NCBI GenBank assembly: GCA_964403075.1
Contig: CAYOEV010000010.1
Location: 15,400-79,399 of the forward strand
Reading direction: 5' to 3'
Length of the DNA stretch: 64,000 nt
Source: CAYOEV01 sp964403075
Lineage (GTDB): Bacteria; Bacteroidota; Bacteroidia; Cytophagales; Cyclobacteriaceae
How positions within the stretch are numbered: the first letter of the stretch is position 1; every line of letters starts with the position of its first letter. Below are positions 39,255-49,704 of this stretch, one piece after another. The notes under the pieces are model-generated. The model was not told where the DNA came from. It ran no database searches and saw only the letters and a list, made by a program, of their open reading frames with translations. A program made the position numbers and the translations under genes.

Positions 39255-40559
39255 ATGGCGCATATTCGACCCTTGCGGGCCTGGAGGTACAATGATGAAT
39301 TAATCACGAAAATAGAAGACCTCACCTCTCCTCTCTTTGATGTAGTCTCGGATACACAGCGGAAGGAGCTGTATAAAAATCCGCTGAATAGCATCCATTT
39401 GTCTGTACCAATGGGGGATAATCCACAGGAATCTGCCCGATCCACCATTAAGAAATGGAAAAAAGAAGGGATACTTGTGCAGGATCCCCTACCCGGCTTG
39501 TACGTGTATTTTCAACACTTTAGATTTCCGGGTAGCGACAAGAACTTCACGCGAAAAGGGTTCATCGGGAATCTCCAGATATACGACTGGCATGAAAAAA
39601 TGCTCCTGAGGCATGAGAACACCATGCCCTTCTCCGTGGAAGACCGCATGCAAGTGTTGCATTATTCCCAAATGAATGTAGCACCTACCCATGGGCTGTT
39701 TACGGATGTTTCTGAAGAGATTGAAAGTTACCTGGATCAGGCCATGCTGCATCCCATTTATGAAACCGAAGACTACCAGGGAGTAAGGGATGTGCTGGCC
39801 GTTATACACGACGTGCCTACAATTCGCAGAATCTTAGAGATAATGGCGGATAAACCCATTATTCTAGCAGATGGCCATCACCGTTATGAAAGCTCGCTGA
39901 TATACCGTAATAAGCGAAGGGCAACTAATCCGGGGCATACAGGCCAGGAAGGTTACAATTATCACCTCATGTATTTTACAAACACCGAAGCTGAAGACCT
40001 GCGCATTTTACCTACACATCGTTTATTGAATGGGTTAAAAGATTTTAACTCAGAAAAAATTCTTGACAAGCTTGCTACCTATTTCAACCTACGAATCATT
40101 GACAATCCCAGTGACCTGTATGAAGTGATCCTGGGCAAACAGTGGGCTTTTGGTCTGCTCATTGGAGATAATGCCTATAAATTGAGGTTAAAGCCTGAAA
40201 TGATGGATACAATGTCTTGGAAGTTCCCAGATGCCATCAAACAGCTGGAATTAACAATTATGCACTACTTCATTATTGAAAAAGTATTGGGTATCATGGG
40301 GAATGAACAACGTAACGCCAAGGAAATTACTTTTGAACGAAATTATAGCGAGTGCATCCGTAAGGCTGCCAAAGGAGATTGTCAGATGGCACTGATCACC
40401 CAAGAGATTTCCATCGATACGGTGAAGAAAGTTTGCTACTCCGGTTTTACACTGCCGCAGAAGTCCACTTATTTTTATCCTAAGGTCATCGGCGGTTTTG
40501 TATTCGGTAGCATAGATGAAAGCGAATTTTATTCCAACTTCGACCGCGTTTTTGAATGA
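39255..40559 (+). CDS. DUF1015 family protein
   Basis: 434 residues. Begins IRPLRAWRYN and contains the family-defining ILADGHHRYESSL at about residues 200-212, followed by LPTHRLL. DUF1015 proteins are widespread, sometimes near serine or lipid genes; their reaction is not established. It starts one base after the biotin carboxylase stop and overlaps maf by four bases, so the three are cotranscribed. Confidence 0.88.
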   Translation: MAHIRPLRAWRYNDELITKIEDLTSPLFDVVSDTQRKELYKNPLNSIHLSVPMGDNPQESARSTIKKWKKEGILVQDPLPGLYVYFQHFRFPGSDKNFTRKGFIGNLQIYDWHEKMLLRHENTMPFSVEDRMQVLHYSQMNVAPTHGLFTDVSEEIESYLDQAMLHPIYETEDYQGVRDVLAVIHDVPTIRRILEIMADKPIILADGHHRYESSLIYRNKRRATNPGHTGQEGYNYHLMYFTNTEAEDLRILPTHRLLNGLKDFNSEKILDKLATYFNLRIIDNPSDLYEVILGKQWAFGLLIGDNAYKLRLKPEMMDTMSWKFPDAIKQLELTIMHYFIIEKVLGIMGNEQRNAKEITFERNYSECIRKAAKGDCQMALITQEISIDTVKKVCYSGFTLPQKSTYFYPKVIGGFVFGSIDESEFYSNFDRVFE

Positions 40560-41128
40560 AAATAATTTTGGCTTCGCAATCTCCCAGACGTCACGAACTA
40601 CTGGCGACCCTAGGGCTTCCTTTCGAGACGCTCCCCGTAGATGTAAATGAAGCATTCCCCGATGATGTAGACGTTAAATACCTTGCCGAATTACTTTCTG
40701 AAAAAAAGAATCGCGCAGCCAGAATAAAGGTACCTGCTGCGCTTATCATTTCAGCAGATACTGTAGTAGTGTTGCAAGGAAAGGCCATGGGTAAGCCCAA
40801 AGATCAGCAGGAGGCTTATCAAATGCTGTCCAGACTTTCGGGTCAGATTCACGAAGTGATCACGGGTGTAACCCTTACCTCACCACGACAAAAAATATCC
40901 TTTTCCGTAACCACACGCGTCAAGTTTGGCTTTTTAAGTACTGAAGAAATTAATTATTATATTTCCAGATTCCAACCATTTGACAAGGCGGCCGCCTACG
41001 GAATACAGGAATGGATCGGACAGGTAGGTGTGGAGTGGATTGAAGGTTCTTATTACAATGTGGTTGGGTTGCCAGTACATGAGGTTTACCGACACCTGAA
41101 GGAAGATTTTTACGTTGTAGTCCCGTAA
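40556..41128 (+). CDS. maf: Maf family nucleotide pyrophosphatase
   Basis: 190 residues. Hydrolyses non-canonical or pyrimidine nucleoside triphosphates (dTTP/UTP class likely). Start IILASQSPRRHELLATLG, then ISADTVVVLQGKAMGKP with the catalytic aspartate, and the YGIQEW pocket. The four-base overlap with DUF1015 indicates coupling. Confidence 0.93.
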   Translation: MKIILASQSPRRHELLATLGLPFETLPVDVNEAFPDDVDVKYLAELLSEKKNRAARIKVPAALIISADTVVVLQGKAMGKPKDQQEAYQMLSRLSGQIHEVITGVTLTSPRQKISFSVTTRVKFGFLSTEEINYYISRFQPFDKAAAYGIQEWIGQVGVEWIEGSYYNVVGLPVHEVYRHLKEDFYVVVP

Positions 41129-41158
41129 TCGACTGACGATTTACCTAACTTTAACATT

Positions 41159-41707
41159 ATGAGACTATTGTTTATGTTCCTTGTCGGGCTTCTTTCAGTC
41201 GCCAGCATACAGGCTCAGGTAGGCCAGAAATTTCCGTTCATGGAGGTGGAAAACCTGGTCAACAAACAGTTCAAGCTACCCAAAGATATTGAAGGGAAAT
41301 ATACACTTGTGGGGGTGGCCTACTCCAAGAAAGCGGAGGACGCGCTGAATACCTGGTACAGTCCGATCTACAATCAGTTTATGGTGAAAGACCAAATGTT
41401 CGGCATCAACTATGATATGCACATGTACTTCATACCCATGTTTTCAGGCCACAAAACAGTGGCATATAAGAAGGTTATGAAGAAGTTCAACGAGACCGTT
41501 AGGGAAGAATTGCACCCGCATATTTTATTTTATAAAGGGAGCATTAAAGATTATAAGCAACAACTTAATTTTGATAAAGGCAGGGATTTGCCTTATTTCT
41601 TTCTAATTAACCAAAATGGTGAAATCGTCTATCGTACATCAGGTGTTTATACTTCTGCCAAAATGCAAACCATTATCGATAAAGTAGACGCGGCCATCGG
41701 CTTTTAA
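41159..41707 (+). CDS. Exported thioredoxin-fold-like protein without a CxxC
   Basis: 182 residues with a signal peptide (cleavage near SIQA, residue 19). The mature part follows a thioredoxin/AhpC-like order (LPKDIEGKYTLVGVAYSKKAEDALNTW, then FFLINQNGEIVYRTSG near the end), but no cysteine pair is present. It is thus likely a non-redox relative, for instance of the ATP10/SCO-like group. Thirty bases after maf; a degenerate TAACTTTA precedes it. Function unknown. Confidence 0.68.
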   Translation: MRLLFMFLVGLLSVASIQAQVGQKFPFMEVENLVNKQFKLPKDIEGKYTLVGVAYSKKAEDALNTWYSPIYNQFMVKDQMFGINYDMHMYFIPMFSGHKTVAYKKVMKKFNETVREELHPHILFYKGSIKDYKQQLNFDKGRDLPYFFLINQNGEIVYRTSGVYTSAKMQTIIDKVDAAIGF

Positions 41708-41732
41708 GAAATCCTATACAGCCTTATGGACA

Positions 41733-43034
41733 TTAATCTTTAACGGACGCTTTTTTTCTTATTTTTTCTGTCTTGAATTGTACGGCGTCATCATCTTGAA
41801 GTCGTGTGGCCACAGCAGTGAAAGGACCGGTAATCACCCTGTCGCCGCTTTTCAGCCCATCCAGTATTTCTATCCTTTCGAAATCAGATATTCCGGTGGT
41901 TACTTTTTGCATGACGGCCTTCTTGTTTTCTCCAACCATGAAGACAACTTCTGCACTTTCCTGGGTATCTTCTGGATCAGGTCTGGTAGTTACACTCGAA
42001 ATAGGCACACTGAGCGTACGGTCTTTTACTTTGGTAATAATATCCACGCCGGCCGTCATACCCGGACGGAAAGGATATTTAATGCCTTCCTCAGTGATCA
42101 AAGACCGGTAGGAACGATTGAGTATGAGTAGCCTGACCTCAAATTCAGTGATCGCATCATCCGAAATTTTATCCTTGGCTGTGTTGGCTATTTGCGTCAC
42201 CTGTCCCTTAAATTCTTTGTTTAGGTAGCTGTAAGCGTCTACATCAATGATGGCTGTGTCGCCTTCTTTCAGTCGAATGATGTCATTTTCATTCACGTCC
42301 ACACGCACTTCCATTTCCGTCAGGTCAGCTATTCGCAACATTTCGGTGCCCTGCATTTGACTGGTACCCACCACTGTTTCACCCTCTTCAACTGACAATT
42401 TGGAGACGATGCCGTTCATCGGAGACCGAATAGTGGTAAGCTCAAGATTTTCATTGGCCTCGGCAACAGTTGCATTGGCACTACGCAGCACATATTTGGC
42501 TGCTTCAACCGATTGTTCAGCTGCATTTCGATCCTCTCTCGCAATTTGGTAACTGGCTTGTGCCGCCTGGAAGTCCGCTTCTGAAATTACTTTCTTCTCA
42601 AACAGTTCCTGCTGCCGGCTGAAGTCTTGATCGGCCTGAATAAAAGCCGCCTTCGTCCTTGAAAAATTGGCTTTCGCGGATTCCAGATTGGCTCTTTGCT
42701 GGTTGGCCGCTGCCACAGCGCGATCCCGGGCCGACTGAAAATTGTCAGGACGTATTTTTAATAAAAGCTGCCCCTTGATAACAGAATCCCCTTCCTCCAC
42801 CGCCAACGCTATGATTTCACCAGATACTTCCGGGCTAATTTTTACCTCCACTACTGGCTGAACTGTCCCAGAGGCACTAACCTGCTCTACGATCCTGGCT
42901 ACTTCTGCCACATCCACCGTAACTTCTATTCCACGGTCTCCACTGCGCCTTTTGGCCACCACTAACAACAATACAACCCCTAAGGCAACTCCTATAATCC
43001 AATAAAGGCGTTTGTTTTTTCCTGTTTTTGTCAT
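41733..43034 (-). CDS. RND/ABC-type efflux periplasmic adaptor (HlyD/MacA family)
   Basis: 433 residues. One N-terminal membrane helix (11-28), then lipoyl-like halves around a long coiled-coil hairpin (about 90-200, heptads rich in A, Q and E), a beta-barrel domain and a membrane-proximal domain. Links an inner-membrane pump to TolC. It is two bases downstream of the TolC-like gene, but no pump (RND or MacB-type) follows; the gene ends facing the convergent 41159-41707 gene. Confidence 0.9.
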   Translation of the reverse strand: MTKTGKNKRLYWIIGVALGVVLLLVVAKRRSGDRGIEVTVDVAEVARIVEQVSASGTVQPVVEVKISPEVSGEIIALAVEEGDSVIKGQLLLKIRPDNFQSARDRAVAAANQQRANLESAKANFSRTKAAFIQADQDFSRQQELFEKKVISEADFQAAQASYQIAREDRNAAEQSVEAAKYVLRSANATVAEANENLELTTIRSPMNGIVSKLSVEEGETVVGTSQMQGTEMLRIADLTEMEVRVDVNENDIIRLKEGDTAIIDVDAYSYLNKEFKGQVTQIANTAKDKISDDAITEFEVRLLILNRSYRSLITEEGIKYPFRPGMTAGVDIITKVKDRTLSVPISSVTTRPDPEDTQESAEVVFMVGENKKAVMQKVTTGISDFERIEILDGLKSGDRVITGPFTAVATRLQDDDAVQFKTEKIRKKASVKD

Positions 43035-43036
43035 AG

Positions 43037-44476
43037 TTAGAAAAGGGGTTTACCCTGGTAAAAGTCTAATAATTTCTGTTTGAATAGGTAATCGAATTTG
43101 AACCGAGCCAAATCCGATTTGGCCTGAAACAGATTGTTACTGGCTATCTGAAAATCAGTGAAATTGGCTGCACCTAAATTAAACTGACTTTGAACCATGC
43201 GAAAAGTTTCCTCAAGTGCGGCCACTTGTTTCTCCGAAGCCTGATAGGTTTTTTCTGCAGCCATTGCATCATAGTATGCATTTTCAATGGTTTGACGTAA
43301 AAGATTTCTTTGCTCAAGTGCATTCAACTGCGACTGATCTAAAGCTACTTCCGAACGCTGGACAGAAGACTGGAGACTGAATCTGTTGAAAATCGGAATA
43401 CTCAATGTAAGGAAAACGGATTGCCCCAAATTATCGGCATACTGCTCACCAAAGGTGGTGCCCGTAAATTCTCCGGGAGTGAATGGTGTGAAAACGGCAT
43501 CGCCCCCAGCCGTAAATAAAGTACCCGTTGGCACCAACGTTTCACTTGCATTCGGATCTTCTACGAAAGTCCCAGGAAAGGCATCCGAATAGTTGGTGGC
43601 AAGTCCGGCGGTTAAAGCCAGCGTCGGCATGCGCGCGGCTCTGGCCGCTTGTACAGCCCATTCCGACCGCTCAATTCGGGCATCAGCAGATTTGATCTCT
43701 GGTAACGACTCCTCCGATAACCTGTATATCTCATTCAAACTCATATCCACGACCACTGGCTCAACCCCCAGATCTGGCTCCTTGATGCCGATTTTATTAC
43801 TGGCTGGCAACAAAAGCGCTTGCTTCAGCGTAAGCAGTGAAATGCTGTAGTTGTTTTGTGCATTGACGAGATTCACTTCGTTGGTTGCCACTTGAGATAT
43901 CAGCTCTAATTCGTTGGCCCTGGGCAAAGCTCCGGATGCCACCAAAATTTCCGTGCGTGCCAACTGCTGCCTCGAGGAGGCCAATTGGGATTGTGCATTG
44001 TCAAGCAGCTCCCTATTGAACAATACATTGATAAAAAAACTGATGACATCAATTTGGACATCGTTTAATGCTTTTTGCACATCGTATTCACTGGCTTTCA
44101 CTTCTGCCACATTTTGCCTGATATCATTGCGCAGGCGACCGGCATTGAATAGAGTGATCTGACCACTCACACTACTGGATGAGTTAGCAATACGTTGCGT
44201 TACAAATTGGTTTGTTGCTCTGTCAATGTTTCGCCCCCACTGGAATCCGTAGCTGGCATTTCCATTCAAGGAAGGCGCCAATGCCCATTTAGACTCAGTC
44301 AAGTTGATTTGACTGCTTTGCAGGTTTAACCGACTTCTCTGAATGTTCAGGTTATTCTCCACAGCCAGCTCTACACACTCCTCCAAAGTTAGGAACGTGG
44401 TGTCTGAGCTTGCTTCCTGCCCCATAGTCCATACCGCAGGCAACATGGACAGGAGCACCAGTAACTGTTTAATCAT
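43037..44476 (-). CDS. TolC-family outer-membrane efflux protein
   Basis: 479 residues with a signal peptide (cleavage near TMGQ, residue 20). The two-repeat TolC pattern is clear: LTLEECVELAVENNLNIQ at the start of the mature protein, long coiled-coil helices, and a second repeat with the LFQAKSDLARFKFDYLFKQKLLDFYQGKPL ending. Forms a trimeric tunnel through the outer membrane. Four bases after sdaAB and two before the adaptor gene. Confidence 0.92.
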   Translation of the reverse strand: MIKQLLVLLSMLPAVWTMGQEASSDTTFLTLEECVELAVENNLNIQRSRLNLQSSQINLTESKWALAPSLNGNASYGFQWGRNIDRATNQFVTQRIANSSSSVSGQITLFNAGRLRNDIRQNVAEVKASEYDVQKALNDVQIDVISFFINVLFNRELLDNAQSQLASSRQQLARTEILVASGALPRANELELISQVATNEVNLVNAQNNYSISLLTLKQALLLPASNKIGIKEPDLGVEPVVVDMSLNEIYRLSEESLPEIKSADARIERSEWAVQAARAARMPTLALTAGLATNYSDAFPGTFVEDPNASETLVPTGTLFTAGGDAVFTPFTPGEFTGTTFGEQYADNLGQSVFLTLSIPIFNRFSLQSSVQRSEVALDQSQLNALEQRNLLRQTIENAYYDAMAAEKTYQASEKQVAALEETFRMVQSQFNLGAANFTDFQIASNNLFQAKSDLARFKFDYLFKQKLLDFYQGKPLF

Positions 44477-44480
44477 TTGG

Positions 44481-45158
44481 TTATTTATCTATATCGGGTA
44501 TGTAAAGGACTTTTTTTACCCACTTCAGATGCTGTAAAAATTTAATGGTGTGAGTATTCAGCCCCGAATCCATTTCCAAAATCATACAGGCTGTACCTGC
44601 TTTTCGGTCACGTGACACGGTCATGGTCGCGATGTTACAATCGTCATGAGAAATGACATTGGCAATAAATGCAATACTCCCAGTAATATCTTCAGCTTCA
44701 AAATAAAGCGTGTGTGAAGACGCAGTAAAGTTGGCGTCAAATTCGTTTACCTGTCTGATCCTAATCACCCCACCTCCTCTACTCTCACCAATCAAAGAGG
44801 ACCGAACTTCTCCGTTGTAAGCCACTACGCGGACGGTGTTCGGATGCAAATCAGATGCACTTCCTATGGATCTGAAACTGAAGGCCATACCCATTTCTTC
44901 AGCTAGCCGTCTTGATTCTTTGATTCGCCGGTCATCGGTTTTAAAGTCCATAAGACCTGCCAAAATGGCCCGGTCGCTGCCATGCCCTTCATAGGTTCGC
45001 GCAAAGGAATTGTAAAAAGTGATTTCCACTTTGTCCGGAACTCCTTTAAAGATTCGGTTTGCCACGCGTCCGATGCGAACCACTCCACCAGTATGCGAAC
45101 TTGAAGGACCAATCATAATCGGACCAATCATATCGAAAACACCACTTCGTTCAGCCAT
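44481..45158 (-). CDS. sdaAB: L-serine ammonia-lyase, iron-sulfur-dependent, beta subunit
   Basis: 225 residues. Signature GPSSSHTGG (17-25) and FYNSFARTYEGHGSDRA, followed by a C-terminal ACT domain (about 150-222, SIAFIANVISHDDCNIATMTV). Together with an alpha subunit carrying the 4Fe-4S cluster it converts L-serine to pyruvate and ammonia. The alpha subunit is not in the window; in many Bacteroidota both are fused. It lies six bases after thyA and before tolC, an unusual mixed operon. Confidence 0.9.
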   Translation of the reverse strand: MAERSGVFDMIGPIMIGPSSSHTGGVVRIGRVANRIFKGVPDKVEITFYNSFARTYEGHGSDRAILAGLMDFKTDDRRIKESRRLAEEMGMAFSFRSIGSASDLHPNTVRVVAYNGEVRSSLIGESRGGGVIRIRQVNEFDANFTASSHTLYFEAEDITGSIAFIANVISHDDCNIATMTVSRDRKAGTACMILEMDSGLNTHTIKFLQHLKWVKKVLYIPDIDK

Positions 45159-45164
45159 TCAAAT

Positions 45165-45959
45165 TTATACAGCCACTGCCGCTTTGATGTGCGGATGCGG
45201 ATCGTAATTATTGAGTGTAAAATCTTCGTAAGTAAACGAAAAAATATCCTTCACATCAGGGTTAATTTCCATAAGCGGTAAAGGCCTATGATTTCTGGTC
45301 AGTTGTAAACGGGCCTGATCGAAATGATTGCTGTAAAGATGGGCATCACCAAGGGTATGCACAAAGTCACCTGGTTCCAACTGACAGACCTGCGCCACCA
45401 TCAACGTGAGTAGCGCATAGGAAGCAATATTGAATGGGACACCCAGAAATACATCGGCACTGCGCTGATACAGTTGACAGGAAACTTTACCACCAGCCAC
45501 ATAAAATTGGAACATGGTGTGGCAGGGCGGTAGCGCCATCTTACCAACTTCTGCTACATTCCATGCGCTCACTATATGCCGACGAGAGTCGGGATTGTGT
45601 TTAATACCCTGAACCAACTGACTGATTTGGTCAATGGTTCCACCCTCTGGTGTGGGCCAACTGCGCCATTGCACCCCATAAACTGGTCCTAAATTTCCAT
45701 CCTCATCCGCCCATTCGTCCCAAATGGACACACCATTCTCTTTGAGATAGGCAATGTTTTGATCCCCTTGTAAAAACCAAAGCAACTCATGAATGATAGA
45801 TCGCACATGTATCTTTTTAGTAGTGACCAACGGAAATCCTTTTTTCAAATCAAATCGCATCTGATGCCCAAAAATACTTCGGGTCCCCGTCCCTGTTCGG
45901 TCTGATTTATCCGTTCCTTCTTCCAAAATCTGTCGCATGAGGTCGTGGTATTGTTGCAT
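45165..45959 (-). CDS. thyA: Thymidylate synthase
   Basis: Methylates dUMP to dTMP with methylene-tetrahydrofolate. From the ATG at 45959 it has 264 residues, the same length as the E. coli enzyme, and the catalytic cysteine falls at C146 in [10 protein letters not shown], as there. Other markers: [11 protein letters not shown] (21-31), [11 protein letters not shown] and [12 protein letters not shown] five codons upstream is in frame but unnecessary. First gene of thyA-sdaAB-tolC-hlyD. Confidence 0.97.
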   Translation of the reverse strand: MQQYHDLMRQILEEGTDKSDRTGTGTRSIFGHQMRFDLKKGFPLVTTKKIHVRSIIHELLWFLQGDQNIAYLKENGVSIWDEWADEDGNLGPVYGVQWRSWPTPEGGTIDQISQLVQGIKHNPDSRRHIVSAWNVAEVGKMALPPCHTMFQFYVAGGKVSCQLYQRSADVFLGVPFNIASYALLTLMVAQVCQLEPGDFVHTLGDAHLYSNHFDQARLQLTRNHRPLPLMEINPDVKDIFSFTYEDFTLNNYDPHPHIKAAVAV

Positions 45960-45978
45960 CTTTGAGTTATTCAAATAC

Positions 45979-45986
45979 CAAAAATA
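45979..45986 (-). promoter_or_regulatory. Candidate -7 element for the thyA operon
   Basis: On the minus strand TATTTTTG, an exact match, 20 bases before the thyA ATG. It lies in the 45-base gap between divergent thyA and the MMPL exporter gene. Confidence 0.4.
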
Positions 45987-46004
45987 AGTAGCAAAAGCAT
46001 TCTT

Positions 46005-48260
46005 TTGGAGTCATATTTAAATTGGTTAGAAAAGAAGTCAGGTAAAAAGATCCTGATTGCACTGTTGCTGTTCATCACCGGCTTTTTGGGCATGCAATTG
46101 CCCAATTTGTCCATCGACTTTGAATTTGAAAAGCTTTTCCCTAAAAATGATCCCGATACACAGTTTTATGCGTTACACCGGGAATTATTCGGTTATGACA
46201 ACGACTTCATTCAAATCATTTTGCAAGCAGATACAGGTTCCGTTTTTAAGGAGGCCTTTCTGTCACAGGCAGATTCACTGCAATCGACCATTCGAAGACT
46301 TGAGGGCGTAATACGGGTCATCTCCCCGTTGAATCAAAAACATTATGTGCAGACGCCATTCGGGCTCACCGGCAGACCTCTCCTACATACTAAAAATCCC
46401 TACCGCTTGCGGGAAGACAGTATCCGTATTTTCCAAGTTCCATTCTATGCACAGGCTTTTAGCCACGACGCTGTGGCATTCTCAATGGTGGTTCAACACC
46501 GACATTTTAAACATAAATCACAGGGTGATCGTCTGGTCAAACAAATACAGAATCTTACCCACCTCATTTCATCGGGGAAAATACGTGTAGCAGGAAAATT
46601 GATTGCACAAGACGAGTACGTTCGCCTCATTCAGTCGGATTTGTTGTGGTTCCTGCTTGGGTCACTGGCATTGAGTTTTACGCTACTGATTATTCTTTAC
46701 AGAAACCTGCGATCGGCACTCTTGCCTTTTCTGGTGAGCATTCTTACGCTTATTTGGTTATTCGGACTCATGGCTTGGTTGGGCGTGGCTGTCAACATCC
46801 TCAGTGCGCTACTGCCCCCTATTCTTTTCTTCATATCCATGTCCGATGCGATCCACTTAATCAATGGATTCAATCGATCCACGAAATTTCATGTTGCAGA
46901 CAAAATCCGAGAGTCAGTGGCAATGGTATGGCAGCCTACCTTGTTGACTTCGGTTACAACGGTCATAGGTTTCCTGTGTTTGTTGTGGATCAATACACAA
47001 CCCATACAGGTGTTGGGTATTTTTGCTGCTCTAGGCGTTTTATTCGCTTATTTCCTCACTTACAGTGCTGGCCTACTCCTTTTACATTGGCAACCCGCTA
47101 CTCAAAAAGCCAGCGGATTCAGACTGCCTCTGCGTTGGGTAGATACCATTGTCCGACGCAACATTTGGATTTATGCCTTTTTTGGTTTGACTATTACGCT
47201 CGCCGTACCGGGTATGATGCGTTTAAAGGTGAATGCGTTTCTATTGGAAGACTTGCCGCCAGGTACTGAGGTACGTTCACATTTTGAATATGCAGATGCG
47301 CAGTTCGGTGGGTCAAAACCCTTCGAATTAAGAATAGCTCTCAAGCATTCCAATCGAAACATCTGGCATCCTGAAGTCCTCAAGGAGATACATACCGTAC
47401 AGAAATACCTGGAAGAAAACTATGACGTTTCTCGTGTACAATCGCCCGTGACAATATTCAAATATCTGAACATGGCAAATTCCGGAGGACGTCCGAACGC
47501 CTATCAGCTGCCAAAGGACACAGTGGCCTACGAACGTGTAAAGAGATCATTGAGCAAGCTGCCGGATCAACTTACAAGCCCACTCGTGACACGGGATGGC
47601 CAAATAGCCAGATTCATTGGCTTTATCCCGGAATGGGGCTCCTACGAAACGAGCCTTAGAAACGAAAAACTCATCCGCTTTATTGAAAAATGCCATTTGC
47701 AACATGTAGACTTTAGACTCACGGGTACCACATATCTGATCGACAAGTCACACGAAGCGTTGTCCATGAACCTTGCCATAGGACTGTTCACAGCCATCGC
47801 GGTAATTGGTATTTTCCTCACATTGTATTTTCGATCCATGCGGCTGATGTTCATTAGCTTATTACCCAACCTAATCCCACTACTTTTGTTAGCTGGCACC
47901 CTAGGGGCGCTAGGCATTGACCTTAAGATCACTACTGCCATCATCTTCACGATGTCATTTGGCATTGCCGTAGACGATACGATTCACATGATGAGTCATT
48001 ACCTGCAAAGCCGTGCGGAATTACCTAAGGAGCGAATGAAATTGACCTTCCTGTATGCCGGATCAGCCATGGTGATTACGACCCTGATCATGGTTTTTGG
48101 ATTTTCGCTCTTCCTTTTTTCGTCATTTGGCGCAACTTTTTATCTCGGCCTTTTTGTTTGTTTGTCTCTATTGGTAGCGGGAATGACTGATTTACTTTTA
48201 CTTCCATTATTACTTATAAAATTTGTACCTCATGCTAAAAAAAGGAGACAACCTTCCTGA
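46005..48260 (+). CDS. MMPL/RND superfamily exporter
   Basis: 751 residues with the two-fold RND layout: a first membrane helix (about 16-33), a periplasmic domain, five helices, a second periplasmic domain and five or six more. The second half has the typical [14 protein letters not shown] motif. Proteins of this type export lipids, hopanoids or hydrophobic compounds. The start is TTG: no ATG precedes the first helix, a stop (45963) closes the frame above, and the next ATG would cut that helix. The 3' end overlaps bcp by 29 bases. Confidence 0.85.
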   Translation: MESYLNWLEKKSGKKILIALLLFITGFLGMQLPNLSIDFEFEKLFPKNDPDTQFYALHRELFGYDNDFIQIILQADTGSVFKEAFLSQADSLQSTIRRLEGVIRVISPLNQKHYVQTPFGLTGRPLLHTKNPYRLREDSIRIFQVPFYAQAFSHDAVAFSMVVQHRHFKHKSQGDRLVKQIQNLTHLISSGKIRVAGKLIAQDEYVRLIQSDLLWFLLGSLALSFTLLIILYRNLRSALLPFLVSILTLIWLFGLMAWLGVAVNILSALLPPILFFISMSDAIHLINGFNRSTKFHVADKIRESVAMVWQPTLLTSVTTVIGFLCLLWINTQPIQVLGIFAALGVLFAYFLTYSAGLLLLHWQPATQKASGFRLPLRWVDTIVRRNIWIYAFFGLTITLAVPGMMRLKVNAFLLEDLPPGTEVRSHFEYADAQFGGSKPFELRIALKHSNRNIWHPEVLKEIHTVQKYLEENYDVSRVQSPVTIFKYLNMANSGGRPNAYQLPKDTVAYERVKRSLSKLPDQLTSPLVTRDGQIARFIGFIPEWGSYETSLRNEKLIRFIEKCHLQHVDFRLTGTTYLIDKSHEALSMNLAIGLFTAIAVIGIFLTLYFRSMRLMFISLLPNLIPLLLLAGTLGALGIDLKITTAIIFTMSFGIAVDDTIHMMSHYLQSRAELPKERMKLTFLYAGSAMVITTLIMVFGFSLFLFSSFGATFYLGLFVCLSLLVAGMTDLLLLPLLLIKFVPHAKKRRQPS

Positions 48261-48708
48261 TCTCACGCTCAAAAATCAACTCGGTGAGCCTATTCAATTA
48301 CGCGAGAAAATTGGTAAACCAATGGTCATTTATTTCTATCCTAAGGACAATACCCCAGGATGTACGGCTGAAGCCTGTGCCTTTAGGGATCAGTACGAGC
48401 AGTTTTTGGAATTAGGCGCAGAAGTAATTGGCATAAGTCAGGACAGTGTTACCTCCCACGCAGGCGTGGCCAACAAAAGGAAACTGCCCTTCACGCTGTT
48501 GAGTGACCCAGGAGGCCGTGCAGAAAAAGCCTTTGGTGTGCCCCGTAGTCTATTGGGTTTGTTGCCTGGTCGAGTTACATTTGTCATCGATGATCAGGGA
48601 AAAGTGGCGCATACTTTCAACTCGTCCATGCAGCCAGTTCGTCATGTTTCAGAAACGCTCAACTTTTTGAAGAATCGGTATGGAACTGAAAGTTTACCTC
48701 GCGGGTGA
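48232..48708 (+). CDS. bcp: Thiol peroxidase, Bcp/PrxQ type
   Basis: 158 residues. Reduces peroxides. Peroxidatic C44 in PGCTAEAC with the resolving C49 five residues later, the classical PrxQ arrangement, preceded by FYPKDNTPG. The ATG at 48232 lies inside the end of the MMPL gene; the TTG three codons earlier is less likely. The 3' end overlaps ytoQ by 29 bases. Confidence 0.94.
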   Translation: MLKKGDNLPDLTLKNQLGEPIQLREKIGKPMVIYFYPKDNTPGCTAEACAFRDQYEQFLELGAEVIGISQDSVTSHAGVANKRKLPFTLLSDPGGRAEKAFGVPRSLLGLLPGRVTFVIDDQGKVAHTFNSSMQPVRHVSETLNFLKNRYGTESLPRG

Positions 48709-49126
48709 AATACACACGGACTGGCGAGCGCAGATGGTTTATTTTGCTGAGCAAAATAACCTGCCCTTAATTTTTAGAAGCCCCGTTACTGACCATGAAC
48801 TATCGGACGATGTGGGTACCCGCCTATTAGGTAGCGAAGAAAAAAGGTTCTGGCAAGATCATAAAGGTGCACTCATCAATACTGCACGCATTCGTCTGGG
48901 TATAGGGCATGCAGATTTGGTGGTCATTAAATTTGGAGATGACTACAAGCAATGGAATGCGGCCTTTGATGCGGGAGTTGCGCATGCACTGGGTAAGCCC
49001 TATCTGGTAATACAACCAGAGTCACATGACCATGCCTTAAAAGAACTAAATGCACATGCCACTGCTGTGGTGCGCACAGAAAAGCAAGCTGTGGATGTGC
49101 TTGAATACCTCACAATGAACAAATGA
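48680..49126 (+). CDS. YtoQ family protein
   Basis: 148 residues, no signal peptide. Starts ELKVYLAGEIHTDWR and has a Rossmann-like body with a DLVVIKFGDDYKQWNAAFDAG segment; both match the YtoQ family, related to nucleoside 2-deoxyribosyltransferase-like folds. The biochemical role is not known. It overlaps bcp by 29 bases and is one base before the NlpC/P60 gene. Confidence 0.82.
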   Translation: MELKVYLAGEIHTDWRAQMVYFAEQNNLPLIFRSPVTDHELSDDVGTRLLGSEEKRFWQDHKGALINTARIRLGIGHADLVVIKFGDDYKQWNAAFDAGVAHALGKPYLVIQPESHDHALKELNAHATAVVRTEKQAVDVLEYLTMNK

Positions 49127-49127
49127 A

Positions 49128-49604
49128 ATGAGAATTTTACTTGTCTTGGTGCTGCTCACTTTACACACCAGCCTCATTTCAGGTCAATCAAAAAAGCAGC
49201 GTTTAATCAATCATAGGGTCAATCAAGTGGTACTGACCGCCCGGAGTTACATTGGTACACCATATAAGTATGGAGGTATATCAGAATCAGGCATCGACTG
49301 CTCAGGACTGACCACACAGTGCTTCAAAAATACCGGTTATCAACTACCCAGAACGGCTAAAGACCAATCCAAGTATGGGGCAAAAGTAGATTGGAACAAC
49401 CTGCAGGCCGGAGACTTGGTATTCTTTAAATTCAAACAGAAGGGGGATAGTTGGTACCATAGCGGCATAATCATCTCTATTGAACCAACCATACAATTCA
49501 TCCATGCATCATCTTCCAGAGGTGTGGTCATTGACAACCTCATGAAAGATTATTACCGGGAAAACGTTAAAAACTTCAGAAGAATAATTGACGGAAAAAA
49601 ATGA
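49128..49604 (+). CDS. NlpC/P60 (C40) family cell-wall peptidase
   Basis: 158 residues with a signal peptide (cleavage near LISGQ, residue 20). Catalytic triad visible: C58 in GIDCSG, H111 in WYHSGI and H126 in FIHASS. Likely a gamma-D-glutamyl-diamino-acid endopeptidase cutting peptidoglycan stem peptides in the periplasm. It is a single catalytic domain without SH3 or LysM targeting modules. Last gene of the exporter-bcp-ytoQ chain. Confidence 0.92.
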   Translation: MRILLVLVLLTLHTSLISGQSKKQRLINHRVNQVVLTARSYIGTPYKYGGISESGIDCSGLTTQCFKNTGYQLPRTAKDQSKYGAKVDWNNLQAGDLVFFKFKQKGDSWYHSGIIISIEPTIQFIHASSSRGVVIDNLMKDYYRENVKNFRRIIDGKK

Positions 49605-49704
49605 CCCCGCTCCTAAGCGTGTAAACCGCAATGATGTGGATAAGCTCCCGAAGGAGACAACCGAAGGACAACCCATAATGGCCGATCACCACACTCATTC
49701 CATT

